From positions 26,501,834 through 26,565,833 of the forward strand of contig OU015523.1 of NCBI GenBank assembly GCA_907165065.1: a stretch of DNA of 64,000 bases, in the 5' to 3' direction. Below, piece by piece: positions 1-11,412 of the stretch. The stretch is from Caprimulgus europaeus. Taxonomy: Eukaryota > Chordata > Aves > Caprimulgiformes > Caprimulgidae. The notes beneath the pieces were generated by a model. That model saw only the letters and a program-made list of their open reading frames with translations. It searched no databases and was not told where the DNA came from. The translations under genes were made by a program, and so were the position numbers. Every line of letters begins with the position of its first letter. Positions within the stretch are counted from its first letter, which is position 1.

Positions 1-658
1 TAGCTTACTCCTCAATTTAAGTTTTATGTATCTTGTAAGCTTCCCAGCCAACTCACTTTCTTTTAAATGAGATCTATCTGTCTCTCATACAGCCCCCATT
101 TTTCCCCCAAAGTTGAAGCTTACCTATAAAAGAAAGTATTTGATGGATTTCAAACTGCAGATAATTTTTATAATCTATTTCTTGAAGCTCCCACACTAGA
201 TTAAATTCTTCAAAGATACAAGAAAAGGCTGATGATAAATGATGGCGTAGGTTTTCCATGTGTCAGCCATATAATTCTTAATTTACAAGATTTTCTACTG
301 TGCCTTGTTATTTGCTTCATTTAATTTGTTGTAGACAGATGACATAAGGAAAGCTGCATTAAAAATCAGCAGACTTACAGAATGGTGTCTCCCCTTCCTG
401 TTAAATCTAAATTCTAGCTCTGATGCTGGGATGTTATCACCATGTGTCTCAGACAAATCTGATACATCTAGAATTTTGTGGAAACACAGCAGGATTTTAA
501 AGCATGCTTAAGTAAAATAAGAATGAAAAGTACAAATGCAACAAACTTACTATGAGATTTTCCATCTTAATAACATGAGAATGTATGAAAATCTCAGCTG
601 TAAACATTGAAACACTTGTGGGGTTTTGTGCTGATATAATTAAGATAGCAGGAGGGGA

Positions 659-1978
659 CACAGAATCACAGAATGGTTGAAGTTGGAAGGGACCTCTGAA
701 GGTCATCTAGTGCAACCCTCCTGCCAAAGCAGGGACCCTTAGAGCACATGAACCAGGATTTTGTCCAGATGGTTTCTGAATATCTCCATTGAGGGAGAAT
801 CTACAACTTCTCTGGGCAACCTGTTCCAGTGCTCAGTCACCCTCACAGGAAAGAAATTCTTCCTTATGTTCAGGTGGAACTTCCTGTGCTGCAGTTTATG
901 CCCATTGCCTCTCGTCCTATTGTTGGGTGCCAATGAGAAGAGTCTGGCCCCGTCCTCTAGACACTCTCCCTTTAGGTATTTATAAACATCAATCAGATCC
1001 CCTCTGAGTTGTCTTTTCTCCAGGCTGAACACACCCAGCTCCCTCAGCCTTTCTTCATATGAAAGATGCTCCAGACCTTTAAGCATCTTAGTCGCCCTTT
1101 GTTGGACACGCTTCAGGAGTTCCATGTCCTTCCTGTACTGGGGAGCCTAGAACTGGACACAATACTCCAGGTGGGGCCTCACTAGGGCTGAGAAGAGGGG
1201 GAGGAGAACCTCCCTCGACTTGCTGGCAATACTCTTTCTAATAAAACCCAGGATACCATTAGCCCTTCTGTCCACAAGAGCACACTGCTGGCTCATATTT
1301 AACTTGTTGTCCATCAGGACTCCCAGGTCCTTCTCCACAGGGTTGCCTTCCATGAGGTCAGCCCCCAACCTGTACTGGGGTTATTCCTTCCCATATGCAA
1401 GACCCTGTACTTTCCCTTGTTTCCCCATGAAGTTCCTCTCTGTCCATCTCTCCAGCCTGTCAAGGTCCCCCTGAATGGCAGTGCAGCCATCTGGTGTATC
1501 TGACAGTCCTCCCAGTTTAGTATCATCAGAAAATTTGCTGAGAAGGCACTCTGTTCCTTCATCTAAGTCACTGATGAGTAGGTTGAACAACACTGGACCC
1601 AGTATTGACCCCTGGGGGACACCACTGGATACAGGTCTCCAACCTGATTCCACTCCACCGATGGTAACCCTCTGACCTCTGCCATTCAGCCAGTTCTCAA
1701 TCCACCTCACCACCCAATCACCAAGTCCATACTTCTTGAGTTTGCCAATGAGGATGTCATAGGAGACAGTAACAAAAGCCCTGCTCAAGTCCAAGTGTAC
1801 AACATCCACTGCCCTCCTCTCATCTATCCAGCCAGTTGTCCTGTCATAGAAGGCAATCAGGTTAGTTAAGCATGATTTCCCTTTGGTTTATCCATGCTGA
1901 TTACCCCCGATGACCTTGTCTTTCACATGCTTAGAGATGGCCTCCAGGATGAGCTGTTCCAGGGACTGAGGTAAGGCT
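659..1978 (-). mobile_element. CR1 LINE, 5'-truncated, carrying most of the reverse transcriptase region
   Basis: The 3' end is at the left (octamer-like agaatcacagaat) and the element reads rightward on the minus strand. Translation recovers the CR1 ORF2 order: NQHG-stop-TKGKSCLTNLI, AVDVVHLDLSRAF, SGVPQGSILGP at about 1590-1630, the catalytic block KFSDDTKLGG at about 1512-1543, then [12 protein letters not shown] and [12 protein letters not shown] near the C-terminus. The copy is broken by a TAA at 1888-1890, a frame change around 1430 and another near 1140. The aspartate pair of the active site is kept although the element is dead. No long terminal repeats are present, as expected of a LINE. 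Confidence 0.93.
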
Positions 1979-4655
1979 CATATGAATGCATTTCATCATA
2001 TAGTGTCTCTTTTCCAGTCTGTCTTTTTATTACTCTGACATGACCCTCATCTCTTATTCATAAAGATGGAACATTTTTTAAAATACGATCTTTAGAGATC
2101 AATTCCTCCTGAGAAGGCAATTTGCTTCTGTGAAATGCTCACATTTATTGATTACATATCAGATGCTCAGCTTCTCTCCTAACATGATATGATCTTGAAT
2201 AAAGGAACCAATATGTTATTTTTGGGAATGGTATCAGGAGCCCACATCTCCATTCTTGTAAAAAAAATTTATATGGTGAAATGCCAGCTCACTTTTGAAA
2301 ATAGACATTGGAACTTCTACCCCCACAATAAAAAAAAATGGAAGTAAAACATTTTACAAGCTGCACAGGTGTATGCTTAAACTTCAAAGGAGCAGAGAAG
2401 TGTACATAGCCTTTATCTAACTTAAGTCCCACTTAGACCATCAAATAATGACCCAAATGTGACTTAAATGATAAATATGAGCCAGGGAGTGTTTCTCAGA
2501 AGAGTTACATGCTGAAGGGGTTTTTCAGATCCTAATTGTGAGGCATATGCCTCAAATACCTGTTGGATTCTAATTTAATTTCTGATTTTTATTTTATTTA
2601 TTGTATTTATTCTAGAGAAAAAGAAAACATTTGGGTTTGGGTCAAGTGAGTGTATTTTATTTGTGACCTGGAGACAGTTGTGGTGCCTGTGTGTGCAGCA
2701 CATCTAGACAGACAGCCCTTTCTTTCCTGATTAGAAACAAAAGCTTTCCTCAAGAAACAAAGGGAGGGCTGAGCTAGGAACCTATGGTCCATCCCAAGCC
2801 TTCCAAAGTAAAACTTCCAAGCAACAAATACAAATTGATTCCTAAAGCACAACTGCTTGCTGCAGACAAAGACACAAAGATGTATCATTGCTCCAAAATC
2901 AGAGCTGTGTACCACTACTTCCAGACGTCTGTCAGGTAAATCAAGGATGCCCGTGCCTACTGGGCACCATGTTCAGGCAAACAGGATAGGCAGTGGTTGC
3001 ACAGTTATCAAATGCAATTAAGGAAACGAAATGAAGCAGAACTTCCTGAATAGTCAGGAACTGCATGACTGTTTAACACAGCAATGAGATTTCATGCTCT
3101 TATATGCAAGATTTATAGCAATTTTAATGCTTCTAGTGACACTCGGTGTTAGATACTACAGGATATAATAAAAGTTGAATTGGAACCTGATCATGTAATT
3201 CATCAAAAGAAATTGCTTTTTTTGCACTCTGTCCTTGTTTTAATATTAGAGGAACTAAGGGCACAAATTGAATCTCTTAGGGAGAGAATGTGTTTTTGAT
3301 TTTGTTTGTATAATTTTGAGTAGAGCTTGCAGCTTCATTAAAAAATGTGATTTTCAGTGCCTTCTGTTTGTAATGTCCTTTGTTTGTCTTAGATCTCATT
3401 TATTCAAGGTTGCAAGCTGCCTCTGGCAACAAAACCATGAGGAAATGCTGTTCTTTTGGGCATCTGGTTTGCAGCAGTAGGGCAATGAACCTACTGAGGT
3501 TCAAAATAAGGTCTCCCATTCTTCAACACTGTATTTTATCAGACAATTATTATTCCTATTTCTAAGTTGTAAACATTTGATTACTTTCTCCTGTTTATTA
3601 AGCAAAATGAGGAATTAATTAAATATGTTGGCTTGAACTGGTAATTGAGATGGAAATTACACAGGACCAACAGCTACTCAGACCCTTTCTTACTAAGCAT
3701 TGAAAAGGTAGTATATATAGAAAAGATTACAGAGAAGTCTTCAGTCGTCTCTAAAGGCTGTCAGGTACCTAAAATGGCAAAAAAATCCAAAGCAACCCAA
3801 TTAAAACTGTGAAGCTTTCTATTTTTACTACTTTAAATAATTAAAGATTATGAGTAAACTACAAACTGAAATGTGACATTCAATAACTAAATTACAATAT
3901 TGGTTTCCATATAAATATATTGATGGAAAATTAAAACTGGAAAGTAAAGCTGACTCAGCTTCTAAGAGCAAACACTCCAGAAGATTGCTATCAGTTCACA
4001 CCACCATCATACGGTCTTTATATCAATTTCCACTTCATCATCTTGAATCAATTACTATAGCAGCCTTAGTTGCAGCCAAAGCCAATCAATAGGTCAATCA
4101 CAGAATCAATTAGTTCAGCTGCTACCAGGCTTACTAAGGTCAAACAACGGGTACATTTCATATTCGGTTTCTTTTATCTCTACCAGACCTCACTTATATT
4201 TTTAGATTTGCATTGGCAAGATAGAACCAGATCAAGAAAAGCACAGTGTATATAATGCGTTGACTGAATAAATATTCAGCTTTATGATATAGCTTCAATG
4301 GGATGTAGCCAATTTTGTAGATACTGTACTGCTCTGCTGCACACAAAAGTGTCAGTCTTTCTCAGACAAATCAATTGCATTTTTATTATGTATTTGCTTT
4401 TTCTTACTCAATGTAAGTTTATCCAAACTTTTTAGTTAACTGTTTATCTGCCTATGGTGTATTTTCTTTTTTTTAGTCTGGTGCTCAGGTACTGGATAGT
4501 TGTGTTTCAGATTACAAAACTTTACTTTTTTTTTAAAGTGTTCAAATTGCCCAGGTAATACAAAAATGAAAAGGCATAATCTTATTTTAACTTTTTAAAC
4601 TAGTAATTATGTTTAATAATTTTTCATAGCATGCAGACATTTCCGCTCTTCTATT

Positions 4656-4848
4656 AATCATAGAATCATAGAATCACAGAATGGTTTGGGCTGGAAGGGA
4701 CCTTAAAGATCATCCAGTTCCAACTCTCCTGCCATGAGCAGGGACACCTTCCACTAGACCAGGTTGCTCAAAGCCTCATCCAGCCTGGCCTTAAACACTT
4801 CCAGGGAGGAGCAGCCACAGCTTCTCTGGGCAACCTGTTCCAGTGTCC
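4656..4848 (-). mobile_element. CR1 LINE 3' fragment
   Basis: A 190-bp piece of CR1 3' end with a tail of AATCATAG-type octamers at the left, followed by the typical ggaccttaaagatcatcc and ccactagaccaggttgctc blocks. It stops abruptly at about 4848 in unique DNA, which is the usual 5' truncation. Confidence 0.93.
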
Positions 4849-7800
4849 TCTGTTAATATTCCACTTATTCCAACAACCTGTCAAATAAAGCAGTTTTTCT
4901 GAACCTGTTCTTTAGACCTCAACTTGTAATTAATCAAACAATGTCTTTAGAGCTTCAAACACAAGTTTTAATCTTCTGTTATTCTCAGAGTTCAAAAAAT
5001 AAGACCCACCCCCATTTTGAATGTATGTGCAGAGCTCATATTAGAACATGAGACACAAATATGAACCCCCAAATGCAAATAAAACTGTGACTATATCACT
5101 TACAGAACATGTGTACACATTCAATCTGCTTTAAATGGTATAAGGAGAAGCTGTCATAACTCTTAACGAATTTTTAAAATACAAAGACAAAAGGAGTTGA
5201 TAAAACTTCTGAGCGAAAAGTTGAGGAAAAAAACTATTTTAGCATAGCATTGTGGCAGAAGATTAATTGTTCTGTTGCTCAGCTCCAAAACCCTGCACAA
5301 TACCAGGTTCAAGCCTGACTTTCTGTGAGATATTCAGATGGTTTGTATCTGTCACTGAAGCCTGAATTATTGTTTGATATCAAAGTATCGTAAATTGATG
5401 ATAAACAACGTCTTATGTTAAGACTATTCTTGGATATAAGTGCAATGTTAAATGACAGTCTTCTTCATTCAAGAACCTTTAAAATGCACCTGGGCACACA
5501 AAACCCCCCCCTACTGCAACTGACTTGAAAAATTCCCAAAGTAGACTATGGGCCATATTTTGATATTTATTTTGTGAAATAGTCTCTGTACTTTTTATTT
5601 CTCTCTCTTTTTTTTTTCTTTCTCTTGCTGTGTATCTTGAACATTTTGAAACCTTATCCTGAATACATACATCCAGTAGAGTTTTTGTACAGATTTAATG
5701 GGAGCTTAGAACATAAATTGGTTAGCTGGACTCTTCAGCATGGGAGAAGTACATTCAGAAGCTAGAGTGAGGTCTAATCAAAGATAAGGATATTTTCCTG
5801 TCTACTCAGTTTTGTCAATGGGGTTACCTTGGCCTTTGGTAGGTCGCTTTCCCAAGCACATTAAAGGCAACTTAGAAAGGCAAATAATTTTTTAATGTTG
5901 GACATATATGCCAAGTATATTTATATTTTTATTTTTTGGTATTTTAAACTGCTTATTTATAATCAGAATTTACTAAGCAAAACTGAACATCAGTTATTGT
6001 TTTAATGTACATTTTCAGTTAACCACAGTTGTGAAGTAAAAGGTATTAACTTACACCACCAACATGCTGTTGCTTTTCTTTCTTTTTTTTTAATGATGAA
6101 TGAAACAATAGAAAAAAATATTGGCAATCATCTGACCTGTAATTCAGAAAGCATTAGTATTTAACTCCCCAAATGATATTTGGTCATTTATCCTTGCACA
6201 GTGGCAGGGACATGCTAACATCAGTCTTTTTGGACCTATACATATCCTCTAAAATTAATGCAGTATGTGTGTTTGGACTGAGATTAGGAAATTCATTCTG
6301 CTTTTGTGCTGGTCTGCCAAAATGAGCAACTTGAAAGGAAATCAGTCTTGTCCTTAAGAGAGACTTTACAGCATAATTTCCTTTAGCCACCATCTTGCTA
6401 GAACATTTTACTTCAGCTAAACATTAGCAACCTAGAGTGAATGACAGCAAGGCAATCTCCACAAGTGCTAGTTACTCCACACCACTTCAGGTACAGCATC
6501 CTTCAGCTTTTGAGAAAAGGTGACAGATGAGTACATATGGGGGTCTCAAATGACATATCAGATGTACTGGAGTGACAGACTTCTTCTGTTTAGTCAGCAT
6601 TACCTGCTTATAAAGAAGGTGAACATCCACTGTAGTCTTGAACTGATAACCCCAAATTTCTGAGGAGGGCTTGAGGTGCTAACTGCCAGCCAAATGCAGG
6701 GGTGGGTGATGATGTCTCCTCTGTTGGGACTTAAACTTATTAACAGAGGAGAACTCCAATGGTTACAGAATTATTAACAATGATTAATGCACATATAGAA
6801 AGGTCATAGATTGTGTTGCTTGATGGCAAGGGACAAGACAGTGAATGAAATATTTTTCTCACTTTTTTTCCCTCCACTCCAAAATTTTACTTCTTGACTA
6901 TAAAATGAGATATCTAAGCAAGTATTAAAAAAATAGGCATACCTAAACCTACTGTGGTCATGTGCTCAGAATACCACAGATCATTTTTCTACAATGAAAT
7001 CTTCCAACACCATAAATAACAATACCACTATACACTAACCAAAATGGTAATGACCAAGGAAAAATTTACTTTAATTTTCCTTCCTTTAGGAAGGAAAAAC
7101 TGCTGCTTTAGTAGAATGGCAGAGACAGCTGCTAGGTTTAAGTGATAGTGATATTGTGTCTAGTTACAGTGGAAATCATAATGTGCTCTGAGCCACACAT
7201 CAACTTATCAGTTCTTACAATTAATCCTCTTATTAAAAGAGATCCTTAAGGATTATGGAATATAGTGAGTTAGTGTATGACTTTTCCTTTATCCTGGTCC
7301 AAATCTAGCATAACAGATGTAATTAAAAGAATTTCAGCATTCACCATTACAGGTGAATGCTCCACTGAAAATAACGATGCTTCGTAGTACCTTTTCTTGG
7401 TAGTGGTCCAGGACTGGAATGGAAAAGAGGAGGTATGGGAGAGGCTTGTTCTTAGGAAGGAGTTTAGGCAGCTGTTTTAAGACTGAAAACATCCCTACCT
7501 TGAAACAAGAGAGAAATGGTGGGTAAACAGAGAAGGAGGATTTCCAAGGAAAGTCACAGGCTGTTCTGTGAGCTGCTCAAGAGCACTCATTTCCAGAGCA
7601 GCAGTTGAGCTTAATGATGTTCAGAGATAATCATATGAAAGGTTTTCAGTGTGACAAATTTGACAAATGAACCCTGAATACTTGAGGATGGCACCTTAGG
7701 TGGATTAATTTCAGGACATATATTTGAAAAGCCTTTGAGTTTCTTTAAAGCTTACACCTACCAGATTGCTTTACATTAATACCAGAGATGAGGGAGTGGA

Positions 7801-9423
7801 TGTGAAGAACTGGAAGGGAAGGTCAAACTTTGCCAATTATTCTTCTTAGTAAGAGCAGAGTCTATATCTACCATGGACAAACATGACTTTCACTGAAGTG
7901 TCTGGGTGGGATTACTGTTGACTATGAACTTGGAAACAATAAATTTAAACCACTGTGTTAATACTTTGCTTTAGAGTGATGTGGTAGCTATAAGCATGGA
8001 TGGTGAACAGCCTGATCATGTCAGCACATTGGAAGTGCCTACCAAACAACAACTAGTTATGCCTTGTCAGGTAATCATGGCACAGGTTTTGGAGCTGTCA
8101 TGATTTGTTTATGGTTGCACAACAGTCTGTAGCAGAGCCAAGAGCTAAAGCCAAGCTCTGGCATTCCCACCTATCATCTTGAGTGGGAAATGTCCTCCCC
8201 AGTTGAGCTGTTGTCCTATTACAGTGACACGAACCCACTGAACAGAAGGGATGACAAGATCTCTGTGAGGGCTTCACGTGGTGCAAAGCACCGTGTCCAT
8301 TTCCACCTGAGATAATGGGACACAAGTGCTGGCAAATCTGTGAATGAGTGAGGAGGAGGTTGTGTGGTTGAGATTGTTTCCATGAGAATACACTACTTCA
8401 AGCCCTAAATCTTCTGCATTTAACAGTTATCTCATAGGCTCTTTTGGGCAAAGACTGCACAGTGAATGGCTCCATGGTGATGTGACTAGGACTCCTGGAA
8501 GCTTTTCCAGTACAAATAAGTATCATTCAGTTTAGGCCATACAAACACTTAAATCAAAATATCAGTGTGGAGTAAATGATGAGTACTTTTAGTAGGCAAG
8601 GACATACACAATAGCTTCTGAAAAAAGATTTTGTATAGAAAATATGAAGATATCCTCCATAAACAGATAAAATCACTTTATATTAATTCTTACTGATTTT
8701 TTATAAATAAATCAACTTTCCAGGTAATATTTAAGAACGTAAAAATGGAATGGAAGAAAATATATATAAACTTTTTGTCAGATTTCTTGTTTTGATTTTA
8801 GATATCATAGTATCAGAACCTTACAGATAACTTTTTATTAATTCAGCATGTATTTATTCTTAGTATGCAAGTTCTAGGACTGTTATGTTGCAATCTGTGC
8901 ATAGATCATTTCATAAATTAAGTTATTTTCCACTTGAAATTTGATTTCAGAATAGGAATACCTATTATCATTAACCTCAGCTATACATTATCTTCTTGGA
9001 AAGCTGACCCTTATTTCCTAATGAATCATCATGAGATGCAAGTCTAGCAGTTGTTTGCTCTTTTAATTAAGAGTTTTCAGTTCAAAGTAATAGACAGTAA
9101 TAGGCTTATATGAGAAAAGCATCTATCACTTCATGGATAAGAAGTTTTTAAAAAGTAAAACAGAAAGAAAACTCCAGTCACATGTATAGAGAAAAGACTG
9201 GGTGACTGACACACAAATCCTTTCTCAGACAGCAGTGGAAACGGTGAGTTCTTGAGTCTTCTGACATCCAGAGTCTCGTACTGCTCGCTCCTTTTTTTGT
9301 TTCACTCTGTACGTTTTTAGTCCCATGCAAATACTCTTACATGTTGATTTTGGTAGGAATAAAAGATCATGAAACAAAAGAAATGTTCTGTTGTCTTACA
9401 AGATGTTCTGTGCTCCTTTGTTT

Positions 9424-9471
9424 AAAAAAAACCAACAAAACAAACAAACAAACAAAAAACCCCAAAAAACA
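9424..9471 (+). repeat. A/C-rich simple tract with (CAAA)n core
   Basis: A run of A with interspersed C, including several CAAA units, then aaaaaaccccaaaaaac. No source element was recognised. Confidence 0.85.
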
Positions 9472-10169
9472 ACTCCCCCGATGGATTGCTTTCCCTTCTG
9501 TCTTATTTTAAATTCATACTTTTCCTATAATGAACAATCTCCAGTTCCTTCTTCTTCCAGTCATGTTCTATGTTTGGTTTAGATTTAGGTAGTTAATTAT
9601 CAATAATCCCCTGGAAATTACGTCCTGTGATTTGATAGCAGTTAATCAAGACCCTGTGCATTCCTGTTAGCCCATCAAATTTGGACAAGACCAGTCTGGA
9701 TGTGGTTGTGCCATCATCAACTCATTAGTTCTGTCTTCTGTTCCCTGCACTGGAGCTTCCCAGGAAATCTAGCAGTGCTGAGGATGGTTGCTTGCTTTCT
9801 CCATGCCAAGAGAAAAACAAACTGGTTGGATCAGAATGACAGTAGGAACTTACGTGGATACGTAAAGTGCTGGGTAAATGTCAAACAGTTGAGAGATTTA
9901 AAAGATATAAACTTTTAAACATTTATGCGCTGAAAAGCCAATATCTGAGAGCTGAAAAACAGCACTAAAAATGTGAGGAAACAGAGAAATCTACTGCTTT
10001 CTTATTGTAGAACAGCCAGGTGTAGAAGAAGTGTGTATATATACCTCAGGACAGACAGGAGTTTCTAAATCATTTGTACACTCTCAGCACAGGTGAGGTA
10101 GACATGCAGCTGGTTTTGGAAGCAAGTATGGGCTAGTGAGTGACTAACACACTGAATCATCTTCACTCT

Positions 10170-10305
10170 GAAGAATTATTGCAAATAAGTTGAGCCGGAG
10201 GCTTGAAAGATATGCAGTTGTGGTAGTCTTGGCATGACCAAGTCCATTCATCCTTTTGCTTTATGTGGTCACTAGTCTACCTAAAGAATTGGTTCAGCTC
10301 AGAGG
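10170..10305 (+). repeat. Diverged direct repeat, copy A
   Basis: This segment aligns by eye with 11016-11157. Shared blocks are gaagaattatt, caaataagttgag, atgaccaagtcca, tgtggtca and a 19-base block beginning attggttcagctcag. The copies differ at many sites and by small indels. The family is not recognised. Confidence 0.8.
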
Positions 10306-10548
10306 ATTCTCAAGTCTTTCTTCCTGTGGTGCAGGTTTTCCTAGTTCTTTTTGTGGTGACTGGAAATTATAATGCTTCCCTGTTTCCCAGTCTTCCTAAT
10401 TATGCTCATGGAGAGGCTTCTTTCTCTACAGAGCAAGGCTATCATTTTCTGCCCTCTTGTACAGTGAAGGACTGGATAAGGTTTTTTTAATTATTATCAA
10501 TTTTATTTTTGAAGAAGAATGTCATCCACAGACCGGAGTCTCACAATG

Positions 10549-10703
10549 CAAGTTGAGTCTCCTTCTCTGGAGACATTCAAGCCCCGCCTGGATGCCTTCC
10601 TGTATGATCTCATCTAGGTGTTCCTGCTCCGGTAGGGAGGACCTTTTGAGGTCCCTTCCAATCCCTGACATTCTGTGATTCTGTGATTCTGTGATTCTGT
10701 GAT
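10549..10703 (+). mobile_element. CR1 LINE 3' fragment with four ATTCTGTG tail units
   Basis: A plus-oriented CR1 3' end. It has the ctggagacattcaagccc block, then aggtcccttccaatccctga, and ends in four perfect copies of the ATTCTGTG octamer (10670-10701). The tail is the longest among the CR1 copies in this window. Confidence 0.9.
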
Positions 10704-11015
10704 GCAAGATGCTTTAAAAACTGTAGAAGGTGTTCAACATTTACAGTATTCTTCCTGTATACAAATAAACTAAATAAGGTCTCATTTTAAATCTTTAACA
10801 ATGAAAAATGGTGTGATGATTTAAGCAGGCTTCTTCAGAGACTTAATTTTACTAATCCTTGTCTTTATTGCAAGCTGGAGACACTCTATGAGACATACCA
10901 TTTATTACCTGTAGAAAGAAACAGCTAGCAAAGGGCTGGATTTATAAATTTTAAGAAAAGAGTTTCTTGAGCTTGAAGGCATTTGAGCAAGGCTGGTTTT
11001 CCAGTCTAAAACTCA

Positions 11016-11157
11016 GAAGAATTATTACAAATAAGTTGAGACAGGGGCTTGTAAGTTTTATGGTCATGGTAGTGCCTGTATGACCAAGTCCACTTATCTT
11101 GTTGCTTTCTGTGGTCATTACATTAGCCTACATAAACAATTGGTTCAGCTCAGAGAA
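11016..11157 (+). repeat. Diverged direct repeat, copy B
   Basis: The second copy of the unit at 10170-10305, starting 846 bp further on in the same orientation. A CR1 fragment lies between the copies. Similarity fades quickly on both outer sides, with only a short gctggtttt match further left. Confidence 0.8.
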
Positions 11158-11390
11158 CCCGTGAGAGCTTTTAATGTCACACTACCAAAGGAAGGCTGTA
11201 TTCAATTACTCAGTGCAGGATCTATATGGGTTACTCTCACTCCTGGTTTCTACTTACTAGATATGCCTGAAACATATCTTGTCAAAAACCCAACATAAAC
11301 TGAAATGTAGAAGTAAATGCTTCAAATTTCTTTTAATCTTTGAGATTTGTGTCTGTGATTCTGTTCAAGGGGATTTAATAAGGTCACTAA

Positions 11391-11412
11391 TATATATATA
11401 TATATATATATA
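11391..11412. repeat. TA dinucleotide microsatellite
   Basis: Eleven uninterrupted TA units. It is likely to be length-polymorphic. Confidence 0.97.

Noticed and set aside
739-1125. 128-codon minus-strand frame
   Set aside because: It is the C-terminal part of CR1 ORF2 within the element at 659-1978, not a host gene.
2784-2800. Minus-strand TGG-GAT-GGA resembling the start of exon 8
   Set aside because: It is followed at once by CCA-TAG, with no L-T-G-H-I continuation.
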